From Bacteroidota bacterium (GTDB lineage: Bacteria; Bacteroidota; Bacteroidia; Bacteroidales; JAADJA01): a stretch of 64,000 bases of DNA. This document shows, one piece after another, positions 27,367 through 36,882 of this stretch. The notes under the pieces were generated by a model. It made no database searches. It saw nothing but the letters and a program-made list of their open reading frames with translations, and was not told the DNA's origin. Positions within the stretch are counted from its first letter, which is position 1. Each line of letters begins with the position of its first letter. A program made the position numbers and the translations under genes. The stretch spans positions 1 through 64,000 of the forward strand of contig JAHLKX010000014.1 in NCBI GenBank assembly GCA_020444515.1, given 5' to 3'.

Positions 27367-28005
27367 TCAATCTCCCAGGGCAATGATCAAACCGCCGGTA
27401 AAATCACCTTGCACCATTGATGTACCTGCACCTACTGTAAATCCTGCACCACCCGTGCCTACAGTAAAACCTGCTCCTCCCCAAAAGAAAGGCAATAATA
27501 ATCTTCCCTGGAGGCGTATTCCCACTCTTTCGGTAATCCAAATTTTAGCTCCGCCACCGAGACCGGCTGCAAATTTCCAGGACTGTGAATAATTGGTGTT
27601 TTGAGGTGAAAAATAGGCTGCCCCCAGAGTTAGCCCACCAAAGGGCCGAATATTATCATAATCGAGTTCTCTGATGGTTCCCACTTGTATGTAACCAACA
27701 TTGACATCGAAAGGATTGGAATCAATAAAATCATACCCGTAATAGGGTCTGAATCGGGCTGTTGTATTCATCTGACTCCAGATTAATTCCAGCTTGGTAT
27801 CCTTTGCAATTTCAATATCTAGTGCAAGCCCATAATTGGCATTGTTATCTATTTTGAGATCGCCTTCATAGAACCGCATTTTACCACCGAACATATAACC
27901 TCCAAACGGGCTGAGTTCAATTTTTCCCTGTGCAAATATTTGAACAGGATCAATCAATACCATTAGAAAAATCAATCCGGCTATTGTATAAATTCTTTTC
28001 ATCAT
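27367..28005 (-). CDS. Outer-membrane beta-barrel-like protein
   Basis: A 212-residue exported protein with signal peptide ending DPVQIFAQ. The mature sequence has alternating hydrophobic strands with aromatic girdles (IELSPFGGYMFGGKMRFY, NIRPFGGLTLGAAYFSPQ, RVGIRLQGRLLLPFFW), as in small 8-stranded barrels. A Gly-rich repeat TVGTGGAGFTVGAGTS lies near the C-terminus. No specific function is recognised. It is separated by 28 bases from the next barrel gene on the same strand and probably co-transcribed with it. Confidence 0.75.
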   Translation of the reverse strand: MMKRIYTIAGLIFLMVLIDPVQIFAQGKIELSPFGGYMFGGKMRFYEGDLKIDNNANYGLALDIEIAKDTKLELIWSQMNTTARFRPYYGYDFIDSNPFDVNVGYIQVGTIRELDYDNIRPFGGLTLGAAYFSPQNTNYSQSWKFAAGLGGGAKIWITERVGIRLQGRLLLPFFWGGAGFTVGTGGAGFTVGAGTSMVQGDFTGGLIIALGD

Positions 28006-28033
28006 TATTAGATTTTAATCATCATTTAAAAAT

Positions 28034-28621
28034 TTAATCTCCCCAGGCCAAACCCAGGCTTAAACCGAACCAGCTATGATCAATGGTCTCCTTGGCTTTA
28101 AAGACATAGTGATAACGGAAGCTTACATTCAGATATGTATCAAACGAAACAGGTAACAAAATTCCAACTTCCGGTGATAATCCGAAATGCCAGTTATTCT
28201 CTTCAACAGACCAAACACCCATGTTTGTTCGTTGATTAATTTTATAAGCTCCGAAGCCGCCTCCAAGATAAGCCCTTGGTTCCAGATCATCGGTCCCAAG
28301 GTAATAATGAGCCTGAAAAAGGAGGGGATAAGCATTGATATACCGATACTGTGTGCCGGTAAGAGCGGCAGATTCATAGGTAAAAGTAGCGCCGGCAAGC
28401 TCTTCATAAAATGTAGTCCAGGTGAATAAACCACCCAGTGAGACCTGGTCGGTTATAAAGCCGCGTCCTTCAAAAGTAATACCCCGAAAACTCGGGCTTT
28501 GGATGTAATCGGCAGTTTCACCGCTTCCAAAAGAAACCGTATAGTCAAAGCTGTAAAGCGACTGGGAACTGGCAACTGCCGTGATCATCAGAGCAGCCAC
28601 AATGGTTATGATATATTTCAT
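28034..28621 (-). CDS. Outer-membrane beta-barrel-like protein
   Basis: A 195-residue exported protein with signal peptide MKYIITIVAALMITAVASS. The mature part has amphipathic strand patterns (GITFEGRGFITDQVSLGGLF, PRAYLGGGFGAYKINQR, VSFRYHYVFKAKETIDH) ending in LGLAWGD, consistent with a small outer-membrane barrel. The function is unknown. It lies between a DUF4136 lipoprotein gene and another barrel gene, all on one strand with gaps below 30 bases. Confidence 0.75.
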   Translation of the reverse strand: MKYIITIVAALMITAVASSQSLYSFDYTVSFGSGETADYIQSPSFRGITFEGRGFITDQVSLGGLFTWTTFYEELAGATFTYESAALTGTQYRYINAYPLLFQAHYYLGTDDLEPRAYLGGGFGAYKINQRTNMGVWSVEENNWHFGLSPEVGILLPVSFDTYLNVSFRYHYVFKAKETIDHSWFGLSLGLAWGD

Positions 28622-28647
28622 GTTTTATTAAATTAGTGGTTAATAAT

Positions 28648-29310
28648 TTACTTTCCCTGGAGATAAGGTGACTGATCAAATGCCTGTTTAATACCACGTG
28701 AAATCCTGTTTTCAGTGGTCGAGGCGCTTGTTCCAAGCAAACCATTGAGCGCACCTGTCCATTCCACGTTGACCACTTCATTATCCTCGTCCACATTATC
28801 CGGATCAAACATATCCCACAAAATGGTTCCCACAGAATAGGAAGTGACATACGTTCCTCCATACCAGGGATATCCCCATCCATAACCGGGATATCCCCAG
28901 TAATTGGAATCTTTCCAGTAATAACCCCAACCCCATCCGGGATACCATGGATAAGAATAGGCATAGTAGTTGGTCGTTTCAACGACTGTTACCACCACCA
29001 CAACATCGGGCTCAGGGCCGTTGGCATTTGTTGAATCAAGACGGGTATAACCCAATGCATCAAAATTACGTTCGAGTTCGCTCAGTATAAAATTATCAAA
29101 TTTATAACTGGGTTCTTTCCCTTCATCAACTACATGATAAATGGAATCAGACATAAAATAAGTCTGAACAGACCCGAAGTTGAATTGATCATTGTAATTG
29201 GTATAAACCAGATCCGTATCACTTGTATATTCAGCTCCTCCCGGATAACAGCCCGAAAAAAGGACGACAAGCAATACAAATAGCGAATAATTCCTTATTT
29301 GACTTTTCAT
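28648..29310 (-). CDS. DUF4136-type lipoprotein with Tyr/Trp/Gly-rich insert
   Basis: A 220-residue lipoprotein: the signal peptide ends at FSGC (lipobox). The body matches DUF4136 in layout (FNFGSVQTYFM near the start, LSELERNFDALGYTRLD, VVVVVTVVET, and a closing RISRGIKQAFDQSPYL). Between about residues 113 and 155 there is a run extremely rich in Tyr, Trp, Gly and Pro, arranged as repeating WGYP/YPWY blocks. DUF4136 proteins are envelope-associated with unknown function. The gene is upstream of two small barrel genes in the same orientation. Confidence 0.82.
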   Translation of the reverse strand: MKSQIRNYSLFVLLVVLFSGCYPGGAEYTSDTDLVYTNYNDQFNFGSVQTYFMSDSIYHVVDEGKEPSYKFDNFILSELERNFDALGYTRLDSTNANGPEPDVVVVVTVVETTNYYAYSYPWYPGWGWGYYWKDSNYWGYPGYGWGYPWYGGTYVTSYSVGTILWDMFDPDNVDEDNEVVNVEWTGALNGLLGTSASTTENRISRGIKQAFDQSPYLQGK

Positions 29311-29375
29311 TTTGGAAAAATTAATTTGATTTTATTAATAATGCGCAAAAGTAGCTAATATTTAATTCTTTAATA

Positions 29376-30554
29376 CTAAAATGCTTCGTTAAAACTGATA
29401 TAAAACGCACTTGAATTTAATCCTAACCCATAATCTATCCGAATGTTCATTCTTTTTTGCAATTCAAATCGCAATCCTATCCCTCCATTGGGGAGCCAGT
29501 ATTTAAAATCCGACAATGACCCGGCTACGGAACCCGCACCTGTCCAAGCAACAAAGCCCAGCCTTCCGTATGGTTTTTCTTTTTTTTTCGATGGCAACAT
29601 GTACCGGTATTCTGTAAGCATAAACATCATGGATTGATCACGGTATTGTCCCCAGGTATAGCCTCTCAGGTCAAAGGGTGTTCCTATCATGGACAAATCG
29701 GTCCAGGGAACATCACCATGGGCATTTCTCATTTTTATCTGCCAGGCAATGGTACTTCCATCCCTGATAATCCGCTGATACTGACGGTAATCAAGTTCAT
29801 ACGCCTGGAATACATTGTTACTTCGGGTATGTTTTGCATATCCTGTTCCGGCCAATTCAACAAATACGCCTTTATAAGCATTTTCAGGAAAGTCCCGTGA
29901 ATCGTATCGCCAAACCAGGCCAAATCCGGAGTTGAAAACATGATCAGGATGCTTCAAATAAGCCAGATCTTCAGCCATATAAGAATTGATTTCACTTACT
30001 TTGGTTTCATTGTAGTCATAATTGATTCCAATGAAAAAATTACGCAAGACCTCATAAGTAATTTTGTATTTAAATTGTTTCCAATTCCGCTGGTAACCTG
30101 TTGTTGAATCTGATTTTTCCACATACCTTCCATTGAGGTAACCCACTCCCCAATAATTATCCGGCATTTTTTTATTCCAGTATTCACCCGTAATTCTGAA
30201 CTTATCCTCCCTCCCATAAATATTGGCTTTGATGCTGATCATCAATGACCCATTGGTACTGTAACCTATAGAAAAAGGAACCGAAGAGCGCGAAAGAACA
30301 GGATTTTCTGGCTTTAATTTAAAGGTAAACAATCCACCCATCGTTAGGGTAATCTTCATTTCAGGTGAATAAGAAGGTGCAAGAAATGGTGTAAGGGTGG
30401 CACGACCCCGCTCAATCTTCCATTGCTGAATAGAATCTATTCTTTGCAGGAACGTCTTCTTCTCATATACAGAATCAGCCTCCTGAGAAAAGAGACCAAA
30501 TACTAAAATATTAAGGAAACCAAACAGTAAAAAAAGATGTTTTTTCGAGATCAT
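29376..30554 (-). CDS. BamA/TamA-like surface-antigen barrel without POTRA domains
   Basis: A 392-residue outer-membrane protein with signal peptide ending LVFGLFS. The barrel part resembles the Bac_surface_Ag/Omp85 family: LVWRYDSRDFPENAYKGVF, FDLRGYTWGQYRDQ, MFMLTEYRYML and the closing RIDYGLGLNSSAFYISFNEAF with a C-terminal aromatic. No POTRA domain precedes it, so it is not BamA itself. Many Bacteroidota encode such short members, which may act as secreted-protein or phospholipase-linked barrels. It heads the minus-strand series down to 27367. Confidence 0.85.
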   Translation of the reverse strand: MISKKHLFLLFGFLNILVFGLFSQEADSVYEKKTFLQRIDSIQQWKIERGRATLTPFLAPSYSPEMKITLTMGGLFTFKLKPENPVLSRSSVPFSIGYSTNGSLMISIKANIYGREDKFRITGEYWNKKMPDNYWGVGYLNGRYVEKSDSTTGYQRNWKQFKYKITYEVLRNFFIGINYDYNETKVSEINSYMAEDLAYLKHPDHVFNSGFGLVWRYDSRDFPENAYKGVFVELAGTGYAKHTRSNNVFQAYELDYRQYQRIIRDGSTIAWQIKMRNAHGDVPWTDLSMIGTPFDLRGYTWGQYRDQSMMFMLTEYRYMLPSKKKEKPYGRLGFVAWTGAGSVAGSLSDFKYWLPNGGIGLRFELQKRMNIRIDYGLGLNSSAFYISFNEAF

Positions 30555-30635
30555 AATTTATTATAAACAACAAAGATAGCCCCATCAAGTCAATTTTCAA
30601 TTAGAAAAGTATTTTATTCCAGCTAATATTTACCA

Positions 30636-30664
30636 TTTGATTTATTTATAAATTCCTATTTTTG
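30636..30664 (+). promoter_or_regulatory. Promoter upstream of the PCMD-like T9SS gene, with leader hairpin
   Basis: TTTG (30636-30639), a 17-base spacer and TATTTTTG (30657-30664). The leader would be about 155 bases and contains a CCCTTC/GAAGGG hairpin (30678-30683 with 30699-30704). Confidence 0.6.
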
Positions 30665-30824
30665 TTTAAGTATTATTCCCTTCCTTTGATTAAAAAAAGA
30701 AGGGGTGAAATGATGTAAATCATAATAACCTGTTCCTTTTGAAAACTTAATGACTTAAAGTATTCTCAGAAAAAGGTATTTAAAATACTGGTGATTAACT
30801 AACTAATATAAAATAAAGCAGTCT

Positions 30825-31766
30825 ATGAAAAAACGATTACTTTCCCTCACTTCGGCATTGTTGGTTACAACATTTCTTATGAGTCAGGGCATTCAAAATC
30901 CAGGCTTTGAGGACTGGGAAGACGCCGGAACCGTTATTGATGAGCCGGTTAACTGGAGTTCGATTAAAACTTCGGATGGTGGTTCCCTGATCAACAATGC
31001 GGCCCCGGTTGTTTGGGGTCAGTCAAACGATGCACACAGTGGAAATTATTCTGTTGAACTCACCAATGTACTCACCCTGGGGACCATCATAGCAACCGGA
31101 ACCATTACCAATGGACGTGCGCATGCTGAATTTGATCCAAATGCCAGTTTCATTTATACCAATCCAGACGATCCCCGCTGGCATACCTCTTATTCAGGAC
31201 GACCAGATAGCATTGCAGTATGGGCCAAATACAGTCCGATTGGCAATGATACGGCACAAATAAAGGTCCTTTTGCATGTTGAGGAAGGCACCTTACCACC
31301 TTCGCCTGATAACCAGACCAACCATATCGGTTACGCTCAAATCAATATTACTGGAACAGTGGATACATGGACGCGTTTTGCAGCCCCATTTAGTTACTCC
31401 AGCCCGGATAATCCTGAGTACATTTTGTTTGTTCTTACATCAGGGGCCGGCACATTGGCCGTTGAAGGCAGCAAAGTTTTTTATGATGACCTGCAACTAA
31501 TTGGTGGACCCAGTGGCACAAATGACAGGATTTCGATTGAAGCTCAGGTTTATGAATATAATGGTAACTTTTACCTTAATGATATTCCGAAACAATACCT
31601 GAAAGATGCCCATTTACAGGTTCTTGATCTATACGGAAGGCAATTGTGGTCAAAACATCTTCCCCTTCAACAAACAAGCGTCAAACATCCCTTGAAACAG
31701 GGATTATACATCCTGAAAATTGGAGGCAAAGAAGGTTTTATTTCACAAAAGATCTATATCAGATAA
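30825..31766 (+). CDS. Secreted T9SS-sorted protein with PCMD/carbohydrate-binding-like domain
   Basis: A 313-residue exported protein. The signal peptide ends LMSQ and is followed by GIQNPGFEDWEDAG, the typical start of PCMD-type or CBM-like beta-sandwich domains of Bacteroidota, with AHSGNYSVELTN and PDSIAVWAKY later. The last ~75 residues, from AQVYEYNGNFYLNDIPKQ to SQKIYIR, form a T9SS type A sorting domain. It probably acts at the cell surface; no enzyme motif is seen. It precedes the TonB receptor gene by 41 bases in the same orientation and may be co-transcribed with it. Confidence 0.85.
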   Translation: MKKRLLSLTSALLVTTFLMSQGIQNPGFEDWEDAGTVIDEPVNWSSIKTSDGGSLINNAAPVVWGQSNDAHSGNYSVELTNVLTLGTIIATGTITNGRAHAEFDPNASFIYTNPDDPRWHTSYSGRPDSIAVWAKYSPIGNDTAQIKVLLHVEEGTLPPSPDNQTNHIGYAQINITGTVDTWTRFAAPFSYSSPDNPEYILFVLTSGAGTLAVEGSKVFYDDLQLIGGPSGTNDRISIEAQVYEYNGNFYLNDIPKQYLKDAHLQVLDLYGRQLWSKHLPLQQTSVKHPLKQGLYILKIGGKEGFISQKIYIR

Positions 31767-31807
31767 TAACTATCGGATTCTAATTTCAAATCATTCATTC
31801 ATTTTGT

Positions 31808-34291
31808 TTGACCACAAAACATGTGAGATATTATATCCCAACATATAAACAGGGTCTTAAACCTTCAGAGAGAAGTCAAACTTTGCTCATTGTTATGGCT
31901 ATGTTCTTGCTGGTTGTTTTCATTTCCCCGCATACCGGCATGTCACAGGAAAATGGATATTTTAAAGGACAAATTTTAGACAAGGATACGGGAGAACCAT
32001 TAATTGGTGCCAATGTGAAGGTGTTCCGAAACGCCTCCTATGGAGTAGCAGCTGATATCAATGGTCGGTTCAACCTGGAAGTTCCCCCTGGCAAACATAC
32101 TTTTGTGGTTTCTTACACCGGGATGAAAACTGATACAATAGTAGCTGTCATTCAACCGGGACAAATAACCGAACACACGATCAGACTTGAGATGTACATG
32201 TCTGAATTATCGGGGGTTGAAATTAAAGTAGGAAGATTTGACAGACAGGTTGAAGAACTAACGGTTTCTTTGGAAGTGATTGTACCCGATCAGATCGAAA
32301 ACCGCAATGCCACCCATATTGAAGAGATACTGGATTATACTCCGGGGCTCAATATCCTGGATGGGGAGCCCCAAATTCGAGGAGGGAGCGGATTTACTTT
32401 TGGGGTAGGCAGCAAAGTGGGTGTGTTTGTTGATGGAATGCCTGTGCTTTCGGGTGATGCAAATCGACCCTACTGGCAATTAATTCCGGTTGAGAATATT
32501 AAACAAATTGAAGTGATCAAAGGAGCCTCTTCCGTTCTATCGGGATCTTCAGCCTTGAGTGGTGCTATTTATATACGCAGTGCTACTCCCAGGTTAAAAC
32601 CCGAAACAATTATCAAAGCGCATTCGGGATTTTATTCCACACCAAAATTTGAAAATATGAAATGGTGGGATAATCCTCCTCTCATCGCGGGTATGAACTT
32701 TCTTCATACCCGTATTGCAAATAATACTGACATTGTCGTTGGGGGCAATATGAGTTATGATCATGGTTTTGAAGGCCCGCCGGTTACACTTCCTCTGGTG
32801 AAGGATAGCATCACCAATTTTACCGAACCACAAATGGCTGAAAAACAAGCAGGACTCAATTTTAATCTTCGCCATCGGAATCAAAAATATCCCGGATTTA
32901 ATTATGGTTTGAATGGTAATTTTTTAATGGAGAAAACCAAAATGATGATTGCCTGGCTTGACGACACAACCGGTTTTTACCGGGCTTATCCGGGTGCGGT
33001 AACTTTACAGGACAATTTTATTTTCTACCTTGATCCTTTTGTAAATTATTATTCAAAGATAGGATTCAAACACAGCTTTAAAGCCAGGGTGATGTTAAAT
33101 GATAATGACATGACCAACAATCAATCGAACAGGAATACCATCATATTTACCGATTACAATTATCAGCGTGAATATCCCAACCTGAACAATTTAAAGTTTG
33201 TGGGTGGTTTTTCAACTCAAACTACCGAGTCGCATGCCAATATGTACAATGCATCCGGTACGGCAGACAATTCCCTGTTTAATTTTTCAGGATATGCTGA
33301 ATTCGAACACAATCTCTTCAAGGTTCTCAACCTGGTGGCTGGTTTTCGCTTTGAATACTTCACCCTCAACAACAAAGAAATCGATACCAAAACCATATTC
33401 AGGGCAGGTGCATCCCTTAAACTGATGCAGGAGACCTATTTACGGATGTCGCTCGGACAGGGATATCGTTATCCGACTATTGCAGAACGTTTTATCAGGA
33501 TCAATCTGGGAACATTCGGTGTATTTGAAAATCCAGACCTGGTTCCTGAAACCAGCTTGAATGCCGAGGTCGGTATCAGGCAGGGATTTAAATTTATGAA
33601 TTATTATGGCTTCCTTGATGTTGCCGTATTCCAGCAGGATTATGACAACACCATAGAGTACCTTTTTGGATTTTGGGATTCGACCTATACTTTTGCCATT
33701 GGGGGATTCAAGTTTCTGAATACCGGTAAATCAAGGATCATTGGTACCGATATTTCACTAACCGGGAAAGCCCAGCTGAGTCCAAATCTTTTACTCAATA
33801 CTGTGGTTGGATACAATTACATTGTGCCCCGGTCGCTGGAGCCTGACTATGTTTTTGCTTATGATTATAACCCCACCGGAAACAACGAATTCACCTTCAC
33901 CAATACCAGTGTCAATCCCGATAAAGATATCTTGAAGTACCGCTTCCTTCATACCCTGAAAGCCGATATTGGACTGGAGTTTTTCGGAATATCACCGGGT
34001 ATAAGTTTTAAATATTTTAGCCGAATTGAGAACCTTGATAAAGCCATCGCTGATTTCGAAACGGCAACCAATGCTGCCGGAGGATCCATACAGCCTATCA
34101 AATACATGGATTACTTTAACAATCATAACAATGGCAATTTTGTAATTGATGCCAGATTAAGCTATAGCTGGAAGGACAAACACAAAGTTTCATTGGTTGC
34201 CAAAAATATTACAAACCGCTGGTATTCTTTGCGCCCGCTCAAAGCAGAACCAATGCGCAGTATTCTGGTCAATTATTCCATAAAATTCTGA
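31808..34291 (+). CDS. TonB-dependent outer-membrane receptor 1
   Basis: An 827-residue receptor. An N-terminal carboxypeptidase-like domain (YFKGQILDKDTGEPLIGANV) is followed by a plug (QIRGGSGFTFGVGSKVGVFV, IEVIKGASSVLSGSSALSGA) and a 22-strand-type barrel ending VNYSIKF. The start is uncertain: the frame opens at TTG 31808, and the first in-frame ATG (31895) would give a very short signal peptide MAMFLLVVFIS. The substrate is unknown. The sulfotransferase gene starts 8 bases downstream and the START-domain gene overlaps that one, so a lipid-like or hydrophobic ligand is worth considering, though this is inference. Confidence 0.9.
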   Translation: MTTKHVRYYIPTYKQGLKPSERSQTLLIVMAMFLLVVFISPHTGMSQENGYFKGQILDKDTGEPLIGANVKVFRNASYGVAADINGRFNLEVPPGKHTFVVSYTGMKTDTIVAVIQPGQITEHTIRLEMYMSELSGVEIKVGRFDRQVEELTVSLEVIVPDQIENRNATHIEEILDYTPGLNILDGEPQIRGGSGFTFGVGSKVGVFVDGMPVLSGDANRPYWQLIPVENIKQIEVIKGASSVLSGSSALSGAIYIRSATPRLKPETIIKAHSGFYSTPKFENMKWWDNPPLIAGMNFLHTRIANNTDIVVGGNMSYDHGFEGPPVTLPLVKDSITNFTEPQMAEKQAGLNFNLRHRNQKYPGFNYGLNGNFLMEKTKMMIAWLDDTTGFYRAYPGAVTLQDNFIFYLDPFVNYYSKIGFKHSFKARVMLNDNDMTNNQSNRNTIIFTDYNYQREYPNLNNLKFVGGFSTQTTESHANMYNASGTADNSLFNFSGYAEFEHNLFKVLNLVAGFRFEYFTLNNKEIDTKTIFRAGASLKLMQETYLRMSLGQGYRYPTIAERFIRINLGTFGVFENPDLVPETSLNAEVGIRQGFKFMNYYGFLDVAVFQQDYDNTIEYLFGFWDSTYTFAIGGFKFLNTGKSRIIGTDISLTGKAQLSPNLLLNTVVGYNYIVPRSLEPDYVFAYDYNPTGNNEFTFTNTSVNPDKDILKYRFLHTLKADIGLEFFGISPGISFKYFSRIENLDKAIADFETATNAAGGSIQPIKYMDYFNNHNNGNFVIDARLSYSWKDKHKVSLVAKNITNRWYSLRPLKAEPMRSILVNYSIKF

Positions 34292-34299
34292 TCTACCAG

Positions 34300-35451
34300 A
34301 TGATTTCAGTGAAAAATAAAAAAAGAGGAGTTCTGTTACCCCCGGCGGTAGGTTATTCCATTCATATCGTCACCTCCCTGATCTTCAGGAATAAAATATC
34401 GTTGCGCTATTATCCCCGCCTCATCATTATCAGCCTGATTAATCTTATCAACTGGCCCTTTAGGACCTATGAGCGATTGATCATCAATCCCCGTTTTAAG
34501 AATCAAATGATTGAGAATGAGCCTATATTCATCATCGGACACTGGCGAAGTGGGACAACTCACTTGCATAACCTTCTCAGTTGTGATCAGCAAATGGGAT
34601 ACATAACCACCTACCAGGGTGTGTTCCCCGACACCCTCTTTAATAAAATCGGGCGGTTTATTTTCGAGCAAATTACCACATTATTGATCCCTCCTACCCG
34701 TAAAGGCGATAATGTAACTCTGGATCCTGACAATCCACAGGAAGAAGAGTTTGCCCTGGGAGATAAAACTCAGCTCTGTTATTATTATTTCTGGTTGTTT
34801 CCGAGACGTATCCCAGACTATTATGAACGTTATATTCGCTTTAAAGACCTGCCGCAAAAGACTCGCCGCAATTGGAGAAATGATTACAGACTGTTGATTA
34901 AAAAAGCGCTTCAAAACACAAAAGGCCGGCGCTTTCTTTCAAAAAACCCATCCAATACAGGAAGGATCAAAGAATTGCTTGAATTGTTTCCCAACGCAAG
35001 ATTTATTTTCATTCACCGGAATCCGGTAGAGGTGTATTTATCAACTCAACATTTCTTCGAAAAAATGATGCCGCATCTCCAGTTGCAAACCATTGATCCT
35101 GAACTATTGACTGAATATATCATCACTGTTTATCAAAAGCTGATGCACGACTACCTTGACGAAAAGCATCTGATCCCTCAGGAACACCTCATTGAAGTTG
35201 GATTTAATGAGCTTGAAACCAACCCCATGATGGTAATCAAAAACGTATATGAGCAACTTGGCATCAGCGGGTTTGATCAGGCAGAAAACAATTTTAACAG
35301 ATACATTGAAAAAATGAAATCCTATCAAAAGAACAAACATAGCATCAGCAAGCAGGAGTTTGATCAGATCCAAAAAGAATTGGGATTCTTCATTGAAAAA
35401 TATCAGTATTCAGCATCGGAAAATGTTGAAATTATAACCGCATCATCATGA
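34300..35451 (+). CDS. PAPS-dependent sulfotransferase family protein
   Basis: A 383-residue sulfotransferase. The 5'-phosphosulfate loop is FIIGHWRSGTTHLHNLL and the 3'-phosphate motif is FIFIHRNPVEVYLST; between them LSKNPSNTGRIKELLELFP is typical of the Sulfotransfer_3-like family. The first ~70 residues contain a hydrophobic stretch (LIIISLINLINWPF), suggesting membrane association. It would transfer sulfate from PAPS to a lipid or small molecule. No PAPS-synthesis gene (cysC/D/N) is in the window. The gene lies 8 bases after the TonB receptor and overlaps the START-domain gene by ATGA, which suggests a hydrophobic acceptor. Confidence 0.88.
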   Translation: MISVKNKKRGVLLPPAVGYSIHIVTSLIFRNKISLRYYPRLIIISLINLINWPFRTYERLIINPRFKNQMIENEPIFIIGHWRSGTTHLHNLLSCDQQMGYITTYQGVFPDTLFNKIGRFIFEQITTLLIPPTRKGDNVTLDPDNPQEEEFALGDKTQLCYYYFWLFPRRIPDYYERYIRFKDLPQKTRRNWRNDYRLLIKKALQNTKGRRFLSKNPSNTGRIKELLELFPNARFIFIHRNPVEVYLSTQHFFEKMMPHLQLQTIDPELLTEYIITVYQKLMHDYLDEKHLIPQEHLIEVGFNELETNPMMVIKNVYEQLGISGFDQAENNFNRYIEKMKSYQKNKHSISKQEFDQIQKELGFFIEKYQYSASENVEIITASS

Positions 35452-36062
35452 CTCAAAGACTCTGTTTTTCAACCGTTTTAATCCTTATTCTGACCTCGGC
35501 GACACTAAGCCAGGAAACATGGGAATTAAAACTGGATAAAGATGGCATCAAGGTTTACACGCGGAGTCATCCAAGATCTGCTTTTGATGAATTTAAAGCT
35601 ACTTCAACTGTGGATCTGACCATGGAGGAATTTATGGCAATTATGAAGGATATTGCCTCCTACCCCGATTGGGTTAGCAATACCGAAGAGTGCTCATTGC
35701 TTGACCGGCCCTCTGATAGCATTCAAATTTACCACAACGTGGTCAAAGTTCCTTTTCCTTTTCAAAATCGCGATGCTGTTTACTTAAATGCATTTCAGTA
35801 CGATGCACAAACGAAAAAGCTAACAATAACCATTGAAAATCAAACCGATTATTTGGAACCGCAGGATGATCTGGTGAGAATGCCATTTGGGGAAGGCAAA
35901 TGGGAATTCGTCACAAAACCAGACGGAAACAACGAAGTCACTCTGCAGATGGTGGTCGATCCCGGCGGAAGTCTGCCAGCCTGGCTGGTCAATAAATTTA
36001 TTACAGAATCGCCCTATGAAACCTTAAAAGCGCTACAAGTAATGGGAAAGAAGATGGATTAG
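35448..36062 (+). CDS. Exported START-domain lipid-binding protein
   Basis: A 204-residue protein with a signal peptide (MTQRLCFSTVLILILTSATLS) and one START domain: WELKLDKDGIKVYTRSHP, MKDIASYPDWVSNTEECSLL, QIYHNVVKVPFPFQNRDAVY and the C-terminal helix PYETLKALQVMGKK. START domains form a deep hydrophobic pocket for sterols, phospholipids or polyketides. The signal peptide places it in the periplasm. The start overlaps the sulfotransferase stop, so the two are translationally coupled, consistent with the START protein carrying the sulfotransferase substrate or product. It converges on the LolA-like gene. Confidence 0.9.
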   Translation: MTQRLCFSTVLILILTSATLSQETWELKLDKDGIKVYTRSHPRSAFDEFKATSTVDLTMEEFMAIMKDIASYPDWVSNTEECSLLDRPSDSIQIYHNVVKVPFPFQNRDAVYLNAFQYDAQTKKLTITIENQTDYLEPQDDLVRMPFGEGKWEFVTKPDGNNEVTLQMVVDPGGSLPAWLVNKFITESPYETLKALQVMGKKMD

Positions 36063-36092
36063 ATTGGAATCTAATCTACAGGCCAAAGATGT

Positions 36093-36860
36093 TTATTTAT
36101 CCGTTTTCCTTTTATCAGCTGGTATCATGCTTTCCACCGTAAAATCATCATCCGAAAGACCCTGATCAAATTTAACCTCTTTCATGGTAATTTCAGTAGA
36201 GTGCTCTTTTTTCAGATCTTTCATTGTTACGGTTTTGGCATACCAGTATTTTCCTGAATAAATATAATTATAATCCGCTACTTTGACTTTCTGACCCCCA
36301 TTGTCAAAATATTCCATTTTCGTAGGGAAATAATTGGTTTTATCCAGATCGACAACAATTTTGGAATAATCCGATTTTTCGTAGGAAGGTGTTAATTCCA
36401 ATTGCCAGATTTTGTCGGTTGAATTGATCAGTTTAGGATCAAAGCGCTCCGAATAAGGTTTGGGATCCATATCTTCATAGGAAAAATCGGTTCCGGTAAA
36501 GGCCTGACTTTTAGCCAGCAATGATATTTTTTTGGGTTTTCCAAATGCCGGAAGATAAAGCCACATTTCGCCTCCAGGAAGCGACAAGGTGGCAATCCCT
36601 GCCTGGTTTTCAGGTTTGGTATAACGGTAGAGCCGTTTATCCGCACCCTTCTGTTTCATTTCAGCTTCCCTGGCCTTTTCCTTTCCACCTTTGTTCTCAA
36701 GTAAAATTTCAACTGTGGCAATCCTGTCTTTGGGCGCCATCATCAAATCATCCATTTTCTTTAGAAGTGCTTTTGCATCCTGTGATTGCACGGTGCAAGG
36801 AATTAAAATAATGCTCGTGGATAGAAGGAATAGAGCAAATACCTGTTTAATTTGAATCAT
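36093..36860 (-). CDS. LolA-like outer-membrane lipoprotein-sorting family protein
   Basis: A 255-residue periplasmic protein with signal peptide MIQIKQVFALFLLSTSIILI. The family features are DAKALLKKMDDLMMAPKD at the start, MWLYLPAFGKPKKISLLAKSQ and FSYEDMDPKPYSERF, then LELTPSYEKSDYSKIVVDLDKTN. The fold is the LolA/LolB half-barrel, but this subgroup is generally encoded next to MMPL/RND exporters and is believed to carry hydrophobic cargo other than lipoproteins. It follows the RND gene by 22 bases and is presumably its periplasmic partner. ATG 36860 is preferred to 36878 because the signal peptide begins there. Confidence 0.88.
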   Translation of the reverse strand: MIQIKQVFALFLLSTSIILIPCTVQSQDAKALLKKMDDLMMAPKDRIATVEILLENKGGKEKAREAEMKQKGADKRLYRYTKPENQAGIATLSLPGGEMWLYLPAFGKPKKISLLAKSQAFTGTDFSYEDMDPKPYSERFDPKLINSTDKIWQLELTPSYEKSDYSKIVVDLDKTNYFPTKMEYFDNGGQKVKVADYNYIYSGKYWYAKTVTMKDLKKEHSTEITMKEVKFDQGLSDDDFTVESMIPADKRKTDK

Positions 36861-36882
36861 CGTTATACTGTTTGGCACAAAA

